A stretch of 64,000 nucleotides of DNA from Candidatus Vallotiella adelgis. Lineage in GTDB: Bacteria; Pseudomonadota; Gammaproteobacteria; Burkholderiales; Burkholderiaceae. The DNA lies in the NCBI RefSeq assembly GCF_020541305.1, contig NZ_CP047396.1, forward strand, positions 310,001-374,000. Direction: 5' to 3'. The position numbers and the translations under genes are program-made. A model generated the notes under the pieces. The model was given only the letters and a program-made list of their open reading frames with translations, was not told the DNA's origin and searched no databases. Every line of letters starts with the position of its first letter. Within the stretch, counting starts at the first letter, position 1. Shown here piece by piece: positions 40,208-50,184 of the stretch.

Positions 40208-41345
40208 CGTGCGTTCGAGGGTAGCGCCCTGATAGCTTGGACGAAGATCGTACAGTGTCACTGGTGACTGGCTTAGATAGCAATTGCTCTTGGAATCTAT
40301 CAGATTTACCAGAATTTATATGAGACAGACTATCTGTCGAGTTCGCATTTTTTTCTAATGCCTGAATCAGACGCTCAAGCACACCATTTTTGACAGCATC
40401 AAACCCACGTTTTATGGCCCATTCAAACGCGTATTTATCTGCTGAGCCGTGACTCTTAATGACTAGACTGCGCAGCCCGAGCAACGCTGCGCCGTTGTAC
40501 TGACGTGCATCCACCCGCCTTTTAAAACGCGACAGTACCGGCAGCGCGAGCAGAGCCATTAGTTTTGTAGTCCACGAATAACTAAACTCTTCGCGAATTA
40601 TGTTATCAAGCATCCGAGCGAGTCCTTCAGAAGTTTTTAACGCAACGTTACCAACAAAGCCATCACAAACAATTACGTCGACTGTACCTTTATAAATATC
40701 GTTACCCTGAACATTCCCTCGGAAATTAAGCGTGCTCGCGCGTAGAAGTTCGCCGGCACGCTTGATAATATCATTGCCTTTAATTACCTCTTCACCAATG
40801 TTTAGTAACCCGATCGATGGATAATCTTTGCCATCGATCGCAGACACTAACGCGTGCCCCATCTCAGCGAATTGCAATAAGTGCTGTGGTTCGCAATCGA
40901 CATTCGCTCCCAAGTCAAGCATTGTCGTGTAGCCATACTGATTCGGCAGAGCGAACGCGATCGCTGGACGCTCGATACCGGTCAGTGTCTTAAGTACATA
41001 ACGCGATACTGCCATCAACGCGCCGGTGTTACCAGCTGATATGCACGCTTGTGCATGACCTTGCTTCACTAGGCTCAATGCGACGCGCATCGATGAGTCT
41101 CTTTTCTTGCGCAGAGCAACTTCAACAGAGTCATCCATCAAAACAACTTCGCTCGCTTCGGCGATCGTTAGCGTCGGCATATTAAGTGCCCCGCATCGCC
41201 TTAGCTGTACGCGAATCGCATCGCTCAAACCCACTAAAATGAGTTGAGTATTCAGATACGTACACGCAAAACTGACCGCAGCAGGAACCGTTACAGCCGG
41301 ACCATGGTCACCCCCCATGCAGTCGATTGCAATCTTTATAGTCAT
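40200..41345 (-). CDS. plsX: Phosphate acyltransferase PlsX
   Basis: PlsX makes acyl-phosphate from acyl-ACP for phospholipid synthesis, acting peripherally at the membrane. The core is clear: [34 protein letters not shown], and [19 protein letters not shown]. The 381-aa length includes a low-complexity Ser-rich C-terminal tail of about 40 residues that is longer than in most PlsX. It overlaps fabH by 8 bases and is preceded by rpmF and the hairpin at 41369. Confidence 0.95.
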   Translation of the reverse strand: MTIKIAIDCMGGDHGPAVTVPAAVSFACTYLNTQLILVGLSDAIRVQLRRCGALNMPTLTIAEASEVVLMDDSVEVALRKKRDSSMRVALSLVKQGHAQACISAGNTGALMAVSRYVLKTLTGIERPAIAFALPNQYGYTTMLDLGANVDCEPQHLLQFAEMGHALVSAIDGKDYPSIGLLNIGEEVIKGNDIIKRAGELLRASTLNFRGNVQGNDIYKGTVDVIVCDGFVGNVALKTSEGLARMLDNIIREEFSYSWTTKLMALLALPVLSRFKRRVDARQYNGAALLGLRSLVIKSHGSADKYAFEWAIKRGFDAVKNGVLERLIQALEKNANSTDSLSHINSGKSDRFQEQLLSKPVTSDTVRSSSKLSGRYPRTHDD

Positions 41346-41368
41346 GGGATACGGCGAGTTTTAGACAA

Positions 41369-41396
41369 AAAAAGCGGCATTAATCCGCCGCTTTTT
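41369..41396. terminator. Bidirectional hairpin between rpmF and plsX
   Basis: A 10-bp stem AAAAAGCGGC/GCCGCTTTTT with an 8-base loop. The arms supply an A-run and a T-run on either strand, giving a canonical intrinsic terminator shape. In the minus-strand transcript it would attenuate read-through from rpmF into plsX and the fab genes. Confidence 0.75.
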
Positions 41397-41458
41397 GGCG
41401 GACCGACATAATTTAATCACGAATAAAAAGTGATGCAAGCAATTATTGCCTAGGTCAC

Positions 41459-41638
41459 TTAGACGTTTTTAGTCTGGATAACTTTTTTGCCACGGTAGTA
41501 GCCGTTGGGGCTGATGTGGTGGCGCAGATAGACTTCGCCAGTACTCGGCTCGACAGCCAACGGCGAAGCGCTCAATAAGTCGTGTGAGCGGTGCATACCG
41601 CGCTTCGACGGCGACTTTTTGTTTTGTTGAACAGCCAT
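41459..41638 (-). CDS. rpmF: Large ribosomal subunit protein bL32
   Basis: A 59-aa ribosomal protein of the 50S subunit. The sequence starts [20 protein letters not shown] and ends [18 protein letters not shown], with [11 protein letters not shown] as in Burkholderia bL32. The zinc cysteines of some bacterial L32 are absent, as in betaproteobacteria. It sits in the usual rpmF-plsX-fabH order; its partner yceD upstream is a pseudogene. Confidence 0.96.
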   Translation of the reverse strand: MAVQQNKKSPSKRGMHRSHDLLSASPLAVEPSTGEVYLRHHISPNGYYRGKKVIQTKNV

Positions 41639-41763
41639 AGTAACTCCAAAAAATATTTGCTCAATTTTAACACATCCCTCCCTCCTTGAACTGCGTCCGC
41701 TTATTCAAGCTATCAGGCTATCCAGGCTGGGTTTTAGTGCACTATATTTAAATTCCTCGCACA

Positions 41764-42290
41764 TCACGCGTGAATGCCACTATCGCGTTTTAAATCGCGC
41801 GCACATGTTCGCTCACTGCAGCAGCCACCGGACGCATCGTGTATTCGGATGCAGACCTTATGATTTGGCGTCAGCGCCAATAACAAACATAATCCTTCTT
41901 CAGATCAAGTCGACGTAATCAAATTGACGGGAATATATGATTCCATCAAACAGCGTATCTTCAAAAGTGTGTCTAACCGCCTTGTTAGAGCTCTTGATGA
42001 TTCGGTATTCAGGATTAATATTATTTCGTGGAACGCAAAAAAGTTCTATGCAACGTTAGCATAGCAACCGGAGTGCGCCATGCACAACTATCCAGCAGGC
42101 ATAGCACATTCGGGTACAGTATAAGGAATGTAGCTCGTAAACCAAGCCACACCGCTCGTGCCAGCATAACGTAAGTTTAATCACCTAGCGTCAATGCGTC
42201 TTGGGGAGCCTTGGTTGCCAAGCTGGGCTAACCTATCAACATCAAACTACCTCAGTTCGCTAACCCGTTCGTGAAAACTTAAACAGAGGA
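41764..42290 (-). pseudogene. yceD: Eroded yceD (DUF177, 23S rRNA accumulation protein)
   Basis: YceD/DUF177 is encoded next to rpmF in most bacteria and promotes 23S rRNA accumulation. The minus strand can be followed almost end to end. Near 42280 FKFSRTG then a stop matches PFEFARTG. Near 42090-42050 WIVVHGALRLLC, a TAA, then RCIELF matches the hallmark WL.V.G.L.L.CQRCLE, with the Gln codon now a stop. EYRIIKSSNKA and SRQFDYVDLI follow. One extra base then shifts the frame into EEGLCLLLALTPNHKVC, matching EDELLLALPL.PRHEVC. Two nonsense changes and a frameshift are visible. Confidence 0.9.
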
Positions 42291-42551
42291 AACTTATAAA
42301 GATTAAATGCTACTTCCACAGCCTGTCGACGCGCTTTTGTGTCTATTAATCCTGCTATTCACCTCACCCAAAAAAAGAAAGATGGTAACGCTACTACTAT
42401 TCCCCAATGTTAATAGAAACGATGGATGCACTGACAAAAATTAGTTTAATATGTTTTTTATCTTTATGCGTCAAATATTTAAGATGCTACCTAATGCTAT
42501 GCGCCAAGTAGTAACTATGGTCAAACTGCGCATTTTGCACTGATTCTGCTT

Positions 42552-43196
42552 ATGTCGCCTATACTTTCTCCAATCGCTGCTCGTCGACTTATTCTCGCTT
42601 CTAGCTCCTCATACCGGAGTGCCCTCCTCAAGCGGTTGCATATAACCTTCGACATTGATGTGCCGGCTATCGATGAAACGCCATTGCCGCATGAAACGCC
42701 AAGCGGCACTGCCCTGCGACTAGCTACTGACAAGGCTCGTACCGTAGCGGCTCGCAGCGGCGATGCGCTAGTAATCGGCTCTGATCAGGTTGCTACGCTC
42801 TCGGGCCGGCAGATAGGCAAGCCAAGCAACCATACTCACGCACTCGAGCAGCTGCGCGCGATGCGAGGTCGAGATGTCGAGTTTCACACGGCGCTGTGCC
42901 TCTATGACCCGATTAGCGGCACGGCACGCTGCGCAGACGTCGTTACGCGAGTACGCTTTCGCGACTTACCCGATACGGAACTAGACGCTTACTTGCGGAT
43001 AGAGCGGCCTTACAACATCGTGGGAAGCACTAAGTCGGAAGGGCTTGGAATTGCTTTGCTGGAAGCTGTGGATAGCGATGATCCTACAGCTCTAATCGGC
43101 TTACCGCTAATTAGGCTGACCGACATGTTGCGTCAGGCGGGCGTGAAGCTATTCAGCACTGTTGTTACTGCTGCTGAGACACTAAATCAAGTATGA
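42552..43196 (+). CDS. maf: Maf family nucleoside triphosphate pyrophosphatase
   Basis: Maf proteins hydrolyse non-canonical nucleoside triphosphates (house-cleaning, YceF-type 7-methyl-GTP in this location). The 214-aa product has RRLILASSSSYRSALLKRL, the acidic residues in VPAIDETPLP, the loop LVIGSDQVATL and the late GSTKSEGLGIALLE. It is divergent from the yceD-rpmF-plsX block, as in relatives. gph follows convergently after only 98 bases, so several genes normally between them have been cleanly deleted. Confidence 0.92.
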   Translation: MSPILSPIAARRLILASSSSYRSALLKRLHITFDIDVPAIDETPLPHETPSGTALRLATDKARTVAARSGDALVIGSDQVATLSGRQIGKPSNHTHALEQLRAMRGRDVEFHTALCLYDPISGTARCADVVTRVRFRDLPDTELDAYLRIERPYNIVGSTKSEGLGIALLEAVDSDDPTALIGLPLIRLTDMLRQAGVKLFSTVVTAAETLNQV

Positions 43197-43294
43197 TATT
43201 AGTCCATTATACCTAGCAGATAGCTATGCTGTTATGGTTAACATAGAAAATAGTTGAAGACGCGATAATGAGCACAAGAGCGAGCGAGTATAGA

Positions 43295-43954
43295 TTATCC
43301 GTACACGCGCAACCAATCGGCTAGCGACGTGACGGTATTAGCGCAAAATCGCGGCCTTAGCTTGACTAGTTGCCCAACTGAATGGGCACCATAGGATACT
43401 GCTACAGCAGCGGCTCCGGCATTAGCTGCCATTTTCAGATCATGGATTGTATCGCCGATCATCAGGGTGCGCTTGGCATCTTTCCTTAATTCCCAGGTTA
43501 GTTCATTCAGCATTGCTGGATGGGGTTTTGAAAAAGTTTCATCTGCACATCGAGTTGCATCAAACATTGTTATCAACTGAACTGCCTCCAGATCTCGGTT
43601 GAGCCCGACCCGGGATTTGCCAGTTGCCACTGCAAGCAGATAGCCAACACTACGCAATTCATCTAGCATTTCACGTACGCCGGCAAACAACTGAATGTGA
43701 GAATCACGACTTAGATAATGGAACCGGTAGCGCTCTACAAAGCGCGGATAGTCGCTTGGATCAAGCGTGGGCACAGCAATCTGTAGTGCATCGTGCAACC
43801 CCAACCCAATAACATAGTTTGCCGATATGGCATCAGGCGCTGGCAAACCAAAGTCTTGACACACCTGATGGATACTACGCACAATATGCGTAGTTGAATC
43901 CATCAGTGTGCCGTCCCAGTCGAATACGATTAAGTCAAACTTTTTATGTGTCAT
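43295..43954 (-). CDS. HAD superfamily phosphatase (phosphoglycolate phosphatase-like)
   Basis: A 219-aa HAD-IA hydrolase. Motif I is FDWDGTLMDST with nucleophile and acid Asp. Motif II is in AVATGKSR, motif III Lys in SKPHPAMLNEL and motif IV in MIGDTIHDLKMAANAG. Homologues in this position beside rluC are called Gph or phosphatase YieH-type, but the substrate cannot be assigned. Its start overlaps the rluC end by 11 bases, so the two are coupled. Confidence 0.9.
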   Translation of the reverse strand: MTHKKFDLIVFDWDGTLMDSTTHIVRSIHQVCQDFGLPAPDAISANYVIGLGLHDALQIAVPTLDPSDYPRFVERYRFHYLSRDSHIQLFAGVREMLDELRSVGYLLAVATGKSRVGLNRDLEAVQLITMFDATRCADETFSKPHPAMLNELTWELRKDAKRTLMIGDTIHDLKMAANAGAAAVAVSYGAHSVGQLVKLRPRFCANTVTSLADWLRVYG

Positions 43955-44948
43955 CCAAGTCGAACATGTTCGTTAATAATTGTTGTAAAAAATTACTGCA
44001 TGCGACGGGCAACGGCGCCGAAAATGTTATCGGAATACCGCTAACCGGGTGTTGAATACGCAACCGCCACGCATGCAAGAACATCCGGCGCAAGCTAGGC
44101 CGAGCATCGGGACGGGCACAGTCTTTGTTTAACAGAAAATTGCCATACTTATCGTCACCGACGATTGGCAATCCTAGATGCGCTAGATGAACGCGGATCT
44201 GATGAGTTCTACCTGTTTTTAGTTCTGCCTCTAGCAATAGATAGTTACCAAGGTGACGTCGTAGATTAAAAACTGTATGCGAAGCCTGTCCATCGAACTG
44301 CACGCGAACTCGCCGCTCACCGTTAGTGGTACGATACTTATATAGCGGTTCCTTTACTACGTGGCGCGCGCCCCAGTCTGCGAGCCACTCTCCATGCGCA
44401 CACACTAAGTAACGCTTATCTAAGCGACCCTCACGGATCTGCTGGTGCAGATTAATAAGCGCTGCGCGCTTCTTCGCTAGCAACAATACACCAGATGTTT
44501 CCCGGTCAAGCCGGTGGACTAGTTCCAACATAGCAGCATCAGGACGCATAGCACGCATTTGCTCAATGATGCCAAAACTTACCCCGCTGCCTCCGTGTAC
44601 CGCAATACCAGCTGGTTTGTCCAGCACAATCAAGCAGTCGTCCTCATACAGTACCGTAAACTTCGTGGCCGGTGCTCTTATCCGGGAACTATCAAGCTGT
44701 GCCACCCGTATAGGTGGAACACGCACGATATCACCATGCTTAAGCCGGTACGAAGCCTTAACTCGGCCTTTATTAACTCGTACTTCACCGCTTCGAAAAA
44801 TCCGATAAATATGACTTTTTGGTACTCCTTTGCATAAGCGAAGAAGGAAATTATCGATTCGCTGGCCAGCTAATGCGTCGTCCACGTTTATCCACGAAAC
44901 GTGGTCAGCAGCCACATGATTACGTGATATTTTGCCTAACCCATTCAT
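43944..44948 (-). CDS. rluC: 23S rRNA pseudouridine synthase RluC
   Basis: RluC modifies three uridines of 23S rRNA. The 334-aa product has an N-terminal S4 RNA-binding domain (RIDNFLLRLCKGVPKSHIYR ... RVNKGRVKASYRL). The catalytic domain carries the Asp motif LVHRLDRETSGVLLLAKK and the late GRTHQIRVHLAHLGLPI. It is divergent from rne, the conserved arrangement in this group, and coupled to the downstream HAD gene. Confidence 0.94.
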   Translation of the reverse strand: MNGLGKISRNHVAADHVSWINVDDALAGQRIDNFLLRLCKGVPKSHIYRIFRSGEVRVNKGRVKASYRLKHGDIVRVPPIRVAQLDSSRIRAPATKFTVLYEDDCLIVLDKPAGIAVHGGSGVSFGIIEQMRAMRPDAAMLELVHRLDRETSGVLLLAKKRAALINLHQQIREGRLDKRYLVCAHGEWLADWGARHVVKEPLYKYRTTNGERRVRVQFDGQASHTVFNLRRHLGNYLLLEAELKTGRTHQIRVHLAHLGLPIVGDDKYGNFLLNKDCARPDARPSLRRMFLHAWRLRIQHPVSGIPITFSAPLPVACSNFLQQLLTNMFDLDDT

Positions 44949-45698
44949 TCTGAATATAATTTGTTAGACAGCCCGTGTGCTGGTGGCAACCCACTCGGCA
45001 AGCGACAGGCTGTTTTTTTGAGTGCAAGCGCCCCTGGTGGGCTATTTTAGCTTGTGCTACAGGCCGACTGCTTGCCTAGAAAACGAAAGCAGCAAGTTGC
45101 ACGCATGTCGTTGCACGGAGCAGGGGTATCGCCCACAGGCGGATTCGGCATCGGCGACGGCAAGCCGGTAACGGAAATTTTGACCATAAAGAATTTTTGC
45201 GTCCAGCTCACGGCACGCTATATCTGCCGATGTAGCACGAACGGGTTGGACGGGTTGCGAGTAACCATGTGTGCAGACGTCGGATCGCAATAGCGTTCGA
45301 AAACGAGCTAGACATCCGATCCGCGCCGTAAATAGTCTGCGCACACCCACGCAGGAACGTAGGACCTAATTGTCGTGGTGTAACGCGTGTATTGTGTAGT
45401 GTGCCTAGGCGGCCTGCTGACAGCAGTCCATGGTTATGGTTGATGCTATGCATCAACCATTGAATAGCGCGATGCGTAGCTGTGCTACCGTGTTTTGCTG
45501 TGGTTTTAATTTATTCGCAGATGCCCCCCCGTACGCGCCGCGCCTTAGTGAGCGCGCGTTCTGGTCAACGCAATTTTCTCTGGGCAAGGTTTTCCGCTAC
45601 AGCGTGCTTTTTTGATCAAAAGAGGCGGCGCAGCGCTGCCCATTCCGGTTTCACCTTGAACTGTGATGGGATATGCGCAGCCAAACTGGAGCCGTTTA
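44949..45698 (+). promoter_or_regulatory. Long rluC-rne intergenic region, probable rne 5' leader
   Basis: About 750 bases with no gene but clearly higher GC than the other deserts. In proteobacteria rne has a long 5' leader through which RNase E represses its own synthesis. A perfect 11-bp stem with a TAT loop lies at 45436-45460. The better-preserved base composition suggests selection. No promoter box was confirmed. Confidence 0.5.
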
Positions 45699-48689
45699 AT
45701 GAAACGTATGTTATTTAATGCAACGCAGCAAGAAGAGTTGCGCGTAGCAATCGTCGATGGGCAAAAGCTAATTGATATCGATATTGAAACCACCGGCCGC
45801 GAACAGCGAAAAGGTAATATTTATAAAGGAGTTATTACGCGTATCGAGCCATCGCTCGAGGCGTGCTTCATCAACTACGGCGAAGATCGTCATGGTTTTT
45901 TGCCATTCAAGGAGGTCGCCCGACAGTATTTCAAGGAAGGTATCGGCGACATGCGTTCGGTGCGTATCCAGGATGCACTCCATGAAGATCAGGAATTAAT
46001 CGTTCAGGTCGAAAAAGAGGAACGCGGAAGTAAGGGTGCCGCACTGACCACGTTCATTTCACTAGCTGGACGCTACCTAGTTCTCATGCCTAATAATCCG
46101 CGCGGCGGTGGAGTGTCGCGACGCATCGAGGGTGACGATCGGCAAGAGTTGCGCGAGACAATGGCACAGCTCGAATTGCCGGACGGCATGAGTATGATCG
46201 CTCGAACTGCAGGCATCGGTCGCTCTACTGAAGAACTGCAATGGGATTTAAACTACCTATTGCAATTGTGGCATGCGATCGAGGCGACGGCTAATAGTAC
46301 ACGCGGGCCACTGCTAATTTATCTTGAATCAAGCCTAGTGATCCGTGCGATCCGCGATTACTTCCAGCCTGATATTAGCGAAATTCTGATCGATACACAC
46401 GATATCCAAGATCAAGCTCGCGCATTCATGGAAGTAGTGATGCCAGACAATCTCCATAAGGTTAAACGCTACCATGATGATGTGCCATTGTTTTCTCGAT
46501 TTCAAATCGAGCACCAGATCGAGACCGCATATTCACGTACTGTACCGCTGCCATCCGGCGGCGGTGTCGTGATCGATCATACAGAAGCTTTGGTGGCCAT
46601 CGACGTAAACTCAGCCCGTTCGACTAAAGGCGCCGACATCGAGGAAACAGCGTTGCGCACGAATCTAGAGGCGGCTGATGAAGTAGCGCGCCAGTTGCGA
46701 TTACGGGACTTGGGCGGGCTGATTGTGATCGATTTCATCGATATGGAGTCAATCAAAAGCCAACGCGAAGTTGAACAACGGCTTAAGGACGCACTTAAGC
46801 ATGATCGAGCCCGGGTTCAGATGGGTAAAATCTCTCGCTTCGGACTAATGGAACTGTCGCGTCAGAGACTACGGCCATCGCTATCAGAGGGCAGTCATGT
46901 AACCTGTCCGCGTTGTAACGGGAGCGGTCATATCCGCGATACAGAATCATCTGCACTCCAAGTGCTGCGAATTATTCAAGAAGAAGCGATGAAGGAAAAC
47001 ACTGCGGCAATTCATTGCCAAGTTCCAGTTGAGGTAACTGCCTTCCTATTAAATGAAAAACGCCAAGAAGTCAATAAAATTGAATTACGTTTCAAGGTAA
47101 ATATCGCTCTAATTCCGAATAAGCATCTTGAAACACCGCACTATAAGCTAGATCGCCTGCGTCATGACGACGCGCGACTCGACGAGCCACGTTCATCGTG
47201 GCGCATGGCAGCAGAAGCGGCGCGTGAGCTAGAATCAGAAACTAGCTATAGCAAGAAGCGCGATACAGAATCGAAACCGAAGCAAGAGGCTGCTGTTAAG
47301 GGAATGACGCCAGAAATTCCGGCGCCTAGCGCTGTGCTACACCAAGTATTGCAAGCCCAGCCGGGCTCACCATTGCCTGTAGCAAGTGACAGATTTATCG
47401 GATGGCTAAAGCGTATCTTCAGTAGCGAGTCTTCCGCCCCACTAGCCCGAGCTAGGAGTACGGCTGAATTGGCACAGCCAACTAGAGAACGTACCGGGAA
47501 TAATGCTCGTCAGAACATAGAGCGCACCTACTCTTATCGGCGCGGCCAGCGGCCTGGTGACCGTAACATATTACATAATGATATTCATACTCCAGTAGGC
47601 TGCGGCTCTCATCGCGATAATCGCGATCCGCAATTCCTTTGCCAAACCCAGAAAGCTAGTCCCCATGTGGAGGTAGATCAATCGGCGAGCACTGAACGGC
47701 CGACGCATCTCGAACGTACGGAGCGTAGCGCTCGTCGCAACCATAGCGAGCGAAAGCAGTTTGAGCCATCGCCAGTCGAGTTACTGCGTGACGAGCAAAC
47801 AGTCGAACAAAGCCGAAAAGCGGGCTCGCTAAGTACCGGCTCGAAGCTAGAAACTAGTCTCGGGCGTGATGGCGAGGAGCGCCGGCGGCGACGGCGCGGT
47901 CGCCGCGGCGGTCGACGCGAACGCAACGAGGAAGTTATTAATCTGACCCATGCCGCAGACATAGCAGAAGGAGAAGGTGCGACAGGTGCTACTGTACTGA
48001 GCGTCACGGCTCGATCTACGATATTAAAGGAAACTCATGAGGCTGTCGGATATCGCGAAACAGCACAGATGTCTATCGCTACGCCTGTGAAACCAGCTGC
48101 ACTTGTAGTACAGAAAAAAGTTGTGCAGGTAGCTAATAATTCGGGTGTGCTTCCCAGCATCACTAGCGCGATTATTCACCAAAAATCGCCTCCCCCTGAA
48201 CCGTCGATAGTATCAATGCCAGTAACCACCACTGCGGAAGCAGTGGATTTACTCGAATCAAAACTAGTAGAGCGTGAAGAGCTGACATCAGAGATGTCAG
48301 AGCATGCCTACGCGCCGGATGAAGCGGCTTATCCCTCAGAGCACACGACAATCACTCATTCTGGAGTGGGCTATGAGCAAACTACTATCGTCAATATATT
48401 GACTATCGATCACGAGATGCGATCTCAATCGCGAAACGCTAATAATTCGACTCCATTGACCGAGCCGCCAGCCCTAATGGCTTCGTTAACTAGCGAGTTT
48501 TCAAAAGATACACTAGCGCCGATTATAAGGTCCGCCGGACTTATATGGATTAGCACTGATGCCGATAAGCTGCGCTCCGCACAGCAAGACGCGAACACTA
48601 TCCAAAAGTCGGTGCGTCTCGGCCGCGAACGTAATCCATTGCCGCCAACATCTACGGAACTCATGCAGCAGGTCAAGACCCGCTACTAA
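45699..48689 (+). CDS. rne: Ribonuclease E
   Basis: RNase E is the main endonuclease of mRNA decay and rRNA/tRNA processing and scaffolds the degradosome. ATG 45699 ([19 protein letters not shown]) has a GGAG site; the frame is open 12 codons upstream. The 996-aa product has the S1 domain ([18 protein letters not shown]), the DNase I-like catalytic core ([15 protein letters not shown] and [12 protein letters not shown] carry the metal Asp residues) and the Zn-link CPRCNGSGH. The variable C-terminal half contains a strong arginine-rich RNA-binding patch ([17 protein letters not shown]). A good terminator follows. Confidence 0.96.
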   Translation: MKRMLFNATQQEELRVAIVDGQKLIDIDIETTGREQRKGNIYKGVITRIEPSLEACFINYGEDRHGFLPFKEVARQYFKEGIGDMRSVRIQDALHEDQELIVQVEKEERGSKGAALTTFISLAGRYLVLMPNNPRGGGVSRRIEGDDRQELRETMAQLELPDGMSMIARTAGIGRSTEELQWDLNYLLQLWHAIEATANSTRGPLLIYLESSLVIRAIRDYFQPDISEILIDTHDIQDQARAFMEVVMPDNLHKVKRYHDDVPLFSRFQIEHQIETAYSRTVPLPSGGGVVIDHTEALVAIDVNSARSTKGADIEETALRTNLEAADEVARQLRLRDLGGLIVIDFIDMESIKSQREVEQRLKDALKHDRARVQMGKISRFGLMELSRQRLRPSLSEGSHVTCPRCNGSGHIRDTESSALQVLRIIQEEAMKENTAAIHCQVPVEVTAFLLNEKRQEVNKIELRFKVNIALIPNKHLETPHYKLDRLRHDDARLDEPRSSWRMAAEAARELESETSYSKKRDTESKPKQEAAVKGMTPEIPAPSAVLHQVLQAQPGSPLPVASDRFIGWLKRIFSSESSAPLARARSTAELAQPTRERTGNNARQNIERTYSYRRGQRPGDRNILHNDIHTPVGCGSHRDNRDPQFLCQTQKASPHVEVDQSASTERPTHLERTERSARRNHSERKQFEPSPVELLRDEQTVEQSRKAGSLSTGSKLETSLGRDGEERRRRRRGRRGGRRERNEEVINLTHAADIAEGEGATGATVLSVTARSTILKETHEAVGYRETAQMSIATPVKPAALVVQKKVVQVANNSGVLPSITSAIIHQKSPPPEPSIVSMPVTTTAEAVDLLESKLVEREELTSEMSEHAYAPDEAAYPSEHTTITHSGVGYEQTTIVNILTIDHEMRSQSRNANNSTPLTEPPALMASLTSEFSKDTLAPIIRSAGLIWISTDADKLRSAQQDANTIQKSVRLGRERNPLPPTSTELMQQVKTRY

Positions 48690-48724
48690 GAAAACTAGGC
48701 CAATAAGAGTGTAACAGTTGATAG

Positions 48725-48752
48725 GCCCTCGTCAGGGACGAGGGCTTTTTTT
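48725..48752 (+). terminator. Intrinsic terminator of rne
   Basis: A 9-bp GC-rich stem GCCCTCGTC/GACGAGGGC with a 3-base loop, directly followed by TTTTTTT. It lies 36 bases after the rne stop. Confidence 0.92.
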
Positions 48753-49659
48753 ATAATATCTCAATTATGCAACCGTATTTCGGTCAGGTAGCTGGATAGG
48801 CTTCGAAGCCGTGTATACGATAAGCCTTAAGTCATGCAAGACCAACATGGTTATTAAGGTATGGACTTACAAATAGCGGAATTATGCTAATAGCTCGATA
48901 TTATCAATATATATTGCGTTTTATTGAATATATAAAGTAGTATTCTCCAATGAATAAGATATACTAAAAATTCTGCAGCCTGCTATTATCTGAACTCAAT
49001 AAACACACATTATCTGGGCTAAACTCTATAATATTAGCAATACGCAGACGGCACTTAGAAAATCAACGTAATCTTTGCTATCATGAGTGTATGCTAGCGA
49101 TATCGGCATATAGTTACTCGTTGCAGAGAAGAAAGCGTATTTATCTTTATTCGCCAACAGGCACGTGATCTTCCTTGCACTGATATGCAACATTGTCGCT
49201 GATAAACAAATCATTAATGAAATCACACGACTGTAGTCAGTTTAAGTAGCAATCCGCTATATGGAATTCTGTACTGTGCAAACGTAGAGTGTATTAATTT
49301 TAATGTCTTAGTTCATGATGAGAAATATGCACGTACATTGATGGATTAGCTAGGGCCGGAAGAGTAGCGTCACACTCCAGCGAAGTTAGTCGACTAAAGT
49401 TTGTATGTCGAAAGTCACATGCACTCCACTTCTCTCTTTCTGGATTCCAGTTTCTGGAATCCGTCCGCGGGTTATTCACCCATAGATAAAAAATTGCTCA
49501 TTTTTTATGATTTTGTACTCTTACTAAGAGTAAGTAGATATAACTAATATAGTTAATATTATTTCCCTAGATACACTATTTTACCCATCTCACAGTTTTT
49601 TTATGACCTTAGCAGGCATATAATTCGATCATTTTTTGAATGATCATCGAAACTTCGAT
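48753..49659. other. Gene desert between rne and a small membrane-protein gene
   Basis: About 0.9 kb. Molybdopterin genes follow rne in many Burkholderia, but no trace could be named. A 9-bp hairpin (49442-49462, GGATTCCAG/CTGGAATCC) is the only structure noticed. Confidence 0.5.
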
Positions 49660-49956
49660 ATGAAAAAACAGATCTCGCATATTTTTCCGTGGCAGACTGC
49701 TAAGGTACTAATATTTGTATATCTGACTTTTAGTATGCCAATTGTTTTACTCGGTATGATAGTAGTATTCGTGCGATGTGGAACTGTCGAGCTGTTGTCG
49801 GTATTCAGTGCATTAATACTCAATACTGTGCTTGGTTTTGTCATGCTATGGATCGCATGTTACACATACAACTGGGTGGCACCGCGCTTCGGCGGTATCG
49901 AGATCGAGCTTTCAGATGCATCGCAGGGGAGCCATAACCTCGTTATCTCTTCCTAG
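49660..49956 (+). CDS. Small inner-membrane protein, function unknown
   Basis: A 98-aa protein with two strong membrane segments (VLIFVYLTFSMPIVLLGMIV and a second at LSVFSALILNTVLGFVML). It has a short C-terminal tail (YNWVAPRFGGIEIELSD). Uncharacterised betaproteobacterial membrane proteins share the opening pattern ...SPWQTAKV... and the RFGGIE.E ending. ATG 49660 is preferred over a TTG at 49636. The surrounding DNA is noncoding, so retention of an intact frame argues that it is real and useful. No function is proposed. Confidence 0.75.
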   Translation: MKKQISHIFPWQTAKVLIFVYLTFSMPIVLLGMIVVFVRCGTVELLSVFSALILNTVLGFVMLWIACYTYNWVAPRFGGIEIELSDASQGSHNLVISS

Positions 49957-50184
49957 ATAACGCGGCTTATATCTAAAAATAATATATTGAACCAATACGG
50001 TTCAGGAAAGGGGGGCAGACCGCAACGCAAAAAGCGTTGGTTAGCATAACCGGCCTACGGGCAGCGCGTCGTGCATATAACGAGAAAAAAGATCCTAAGC
50101 TGTTTCGAAGATCCGCAAGAAACCGATGAACGATTTATCAATCTAATCTGATTAGATCGTTTTACACGCGCTGCCTGGTGTGGC

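Noticed and set aside
47678-48007. 109-codon minus-strand frame, Arg/Ser/Pro-rich
   Set aside because: Antisense of the arginine-rich RNA-binding region of rne.
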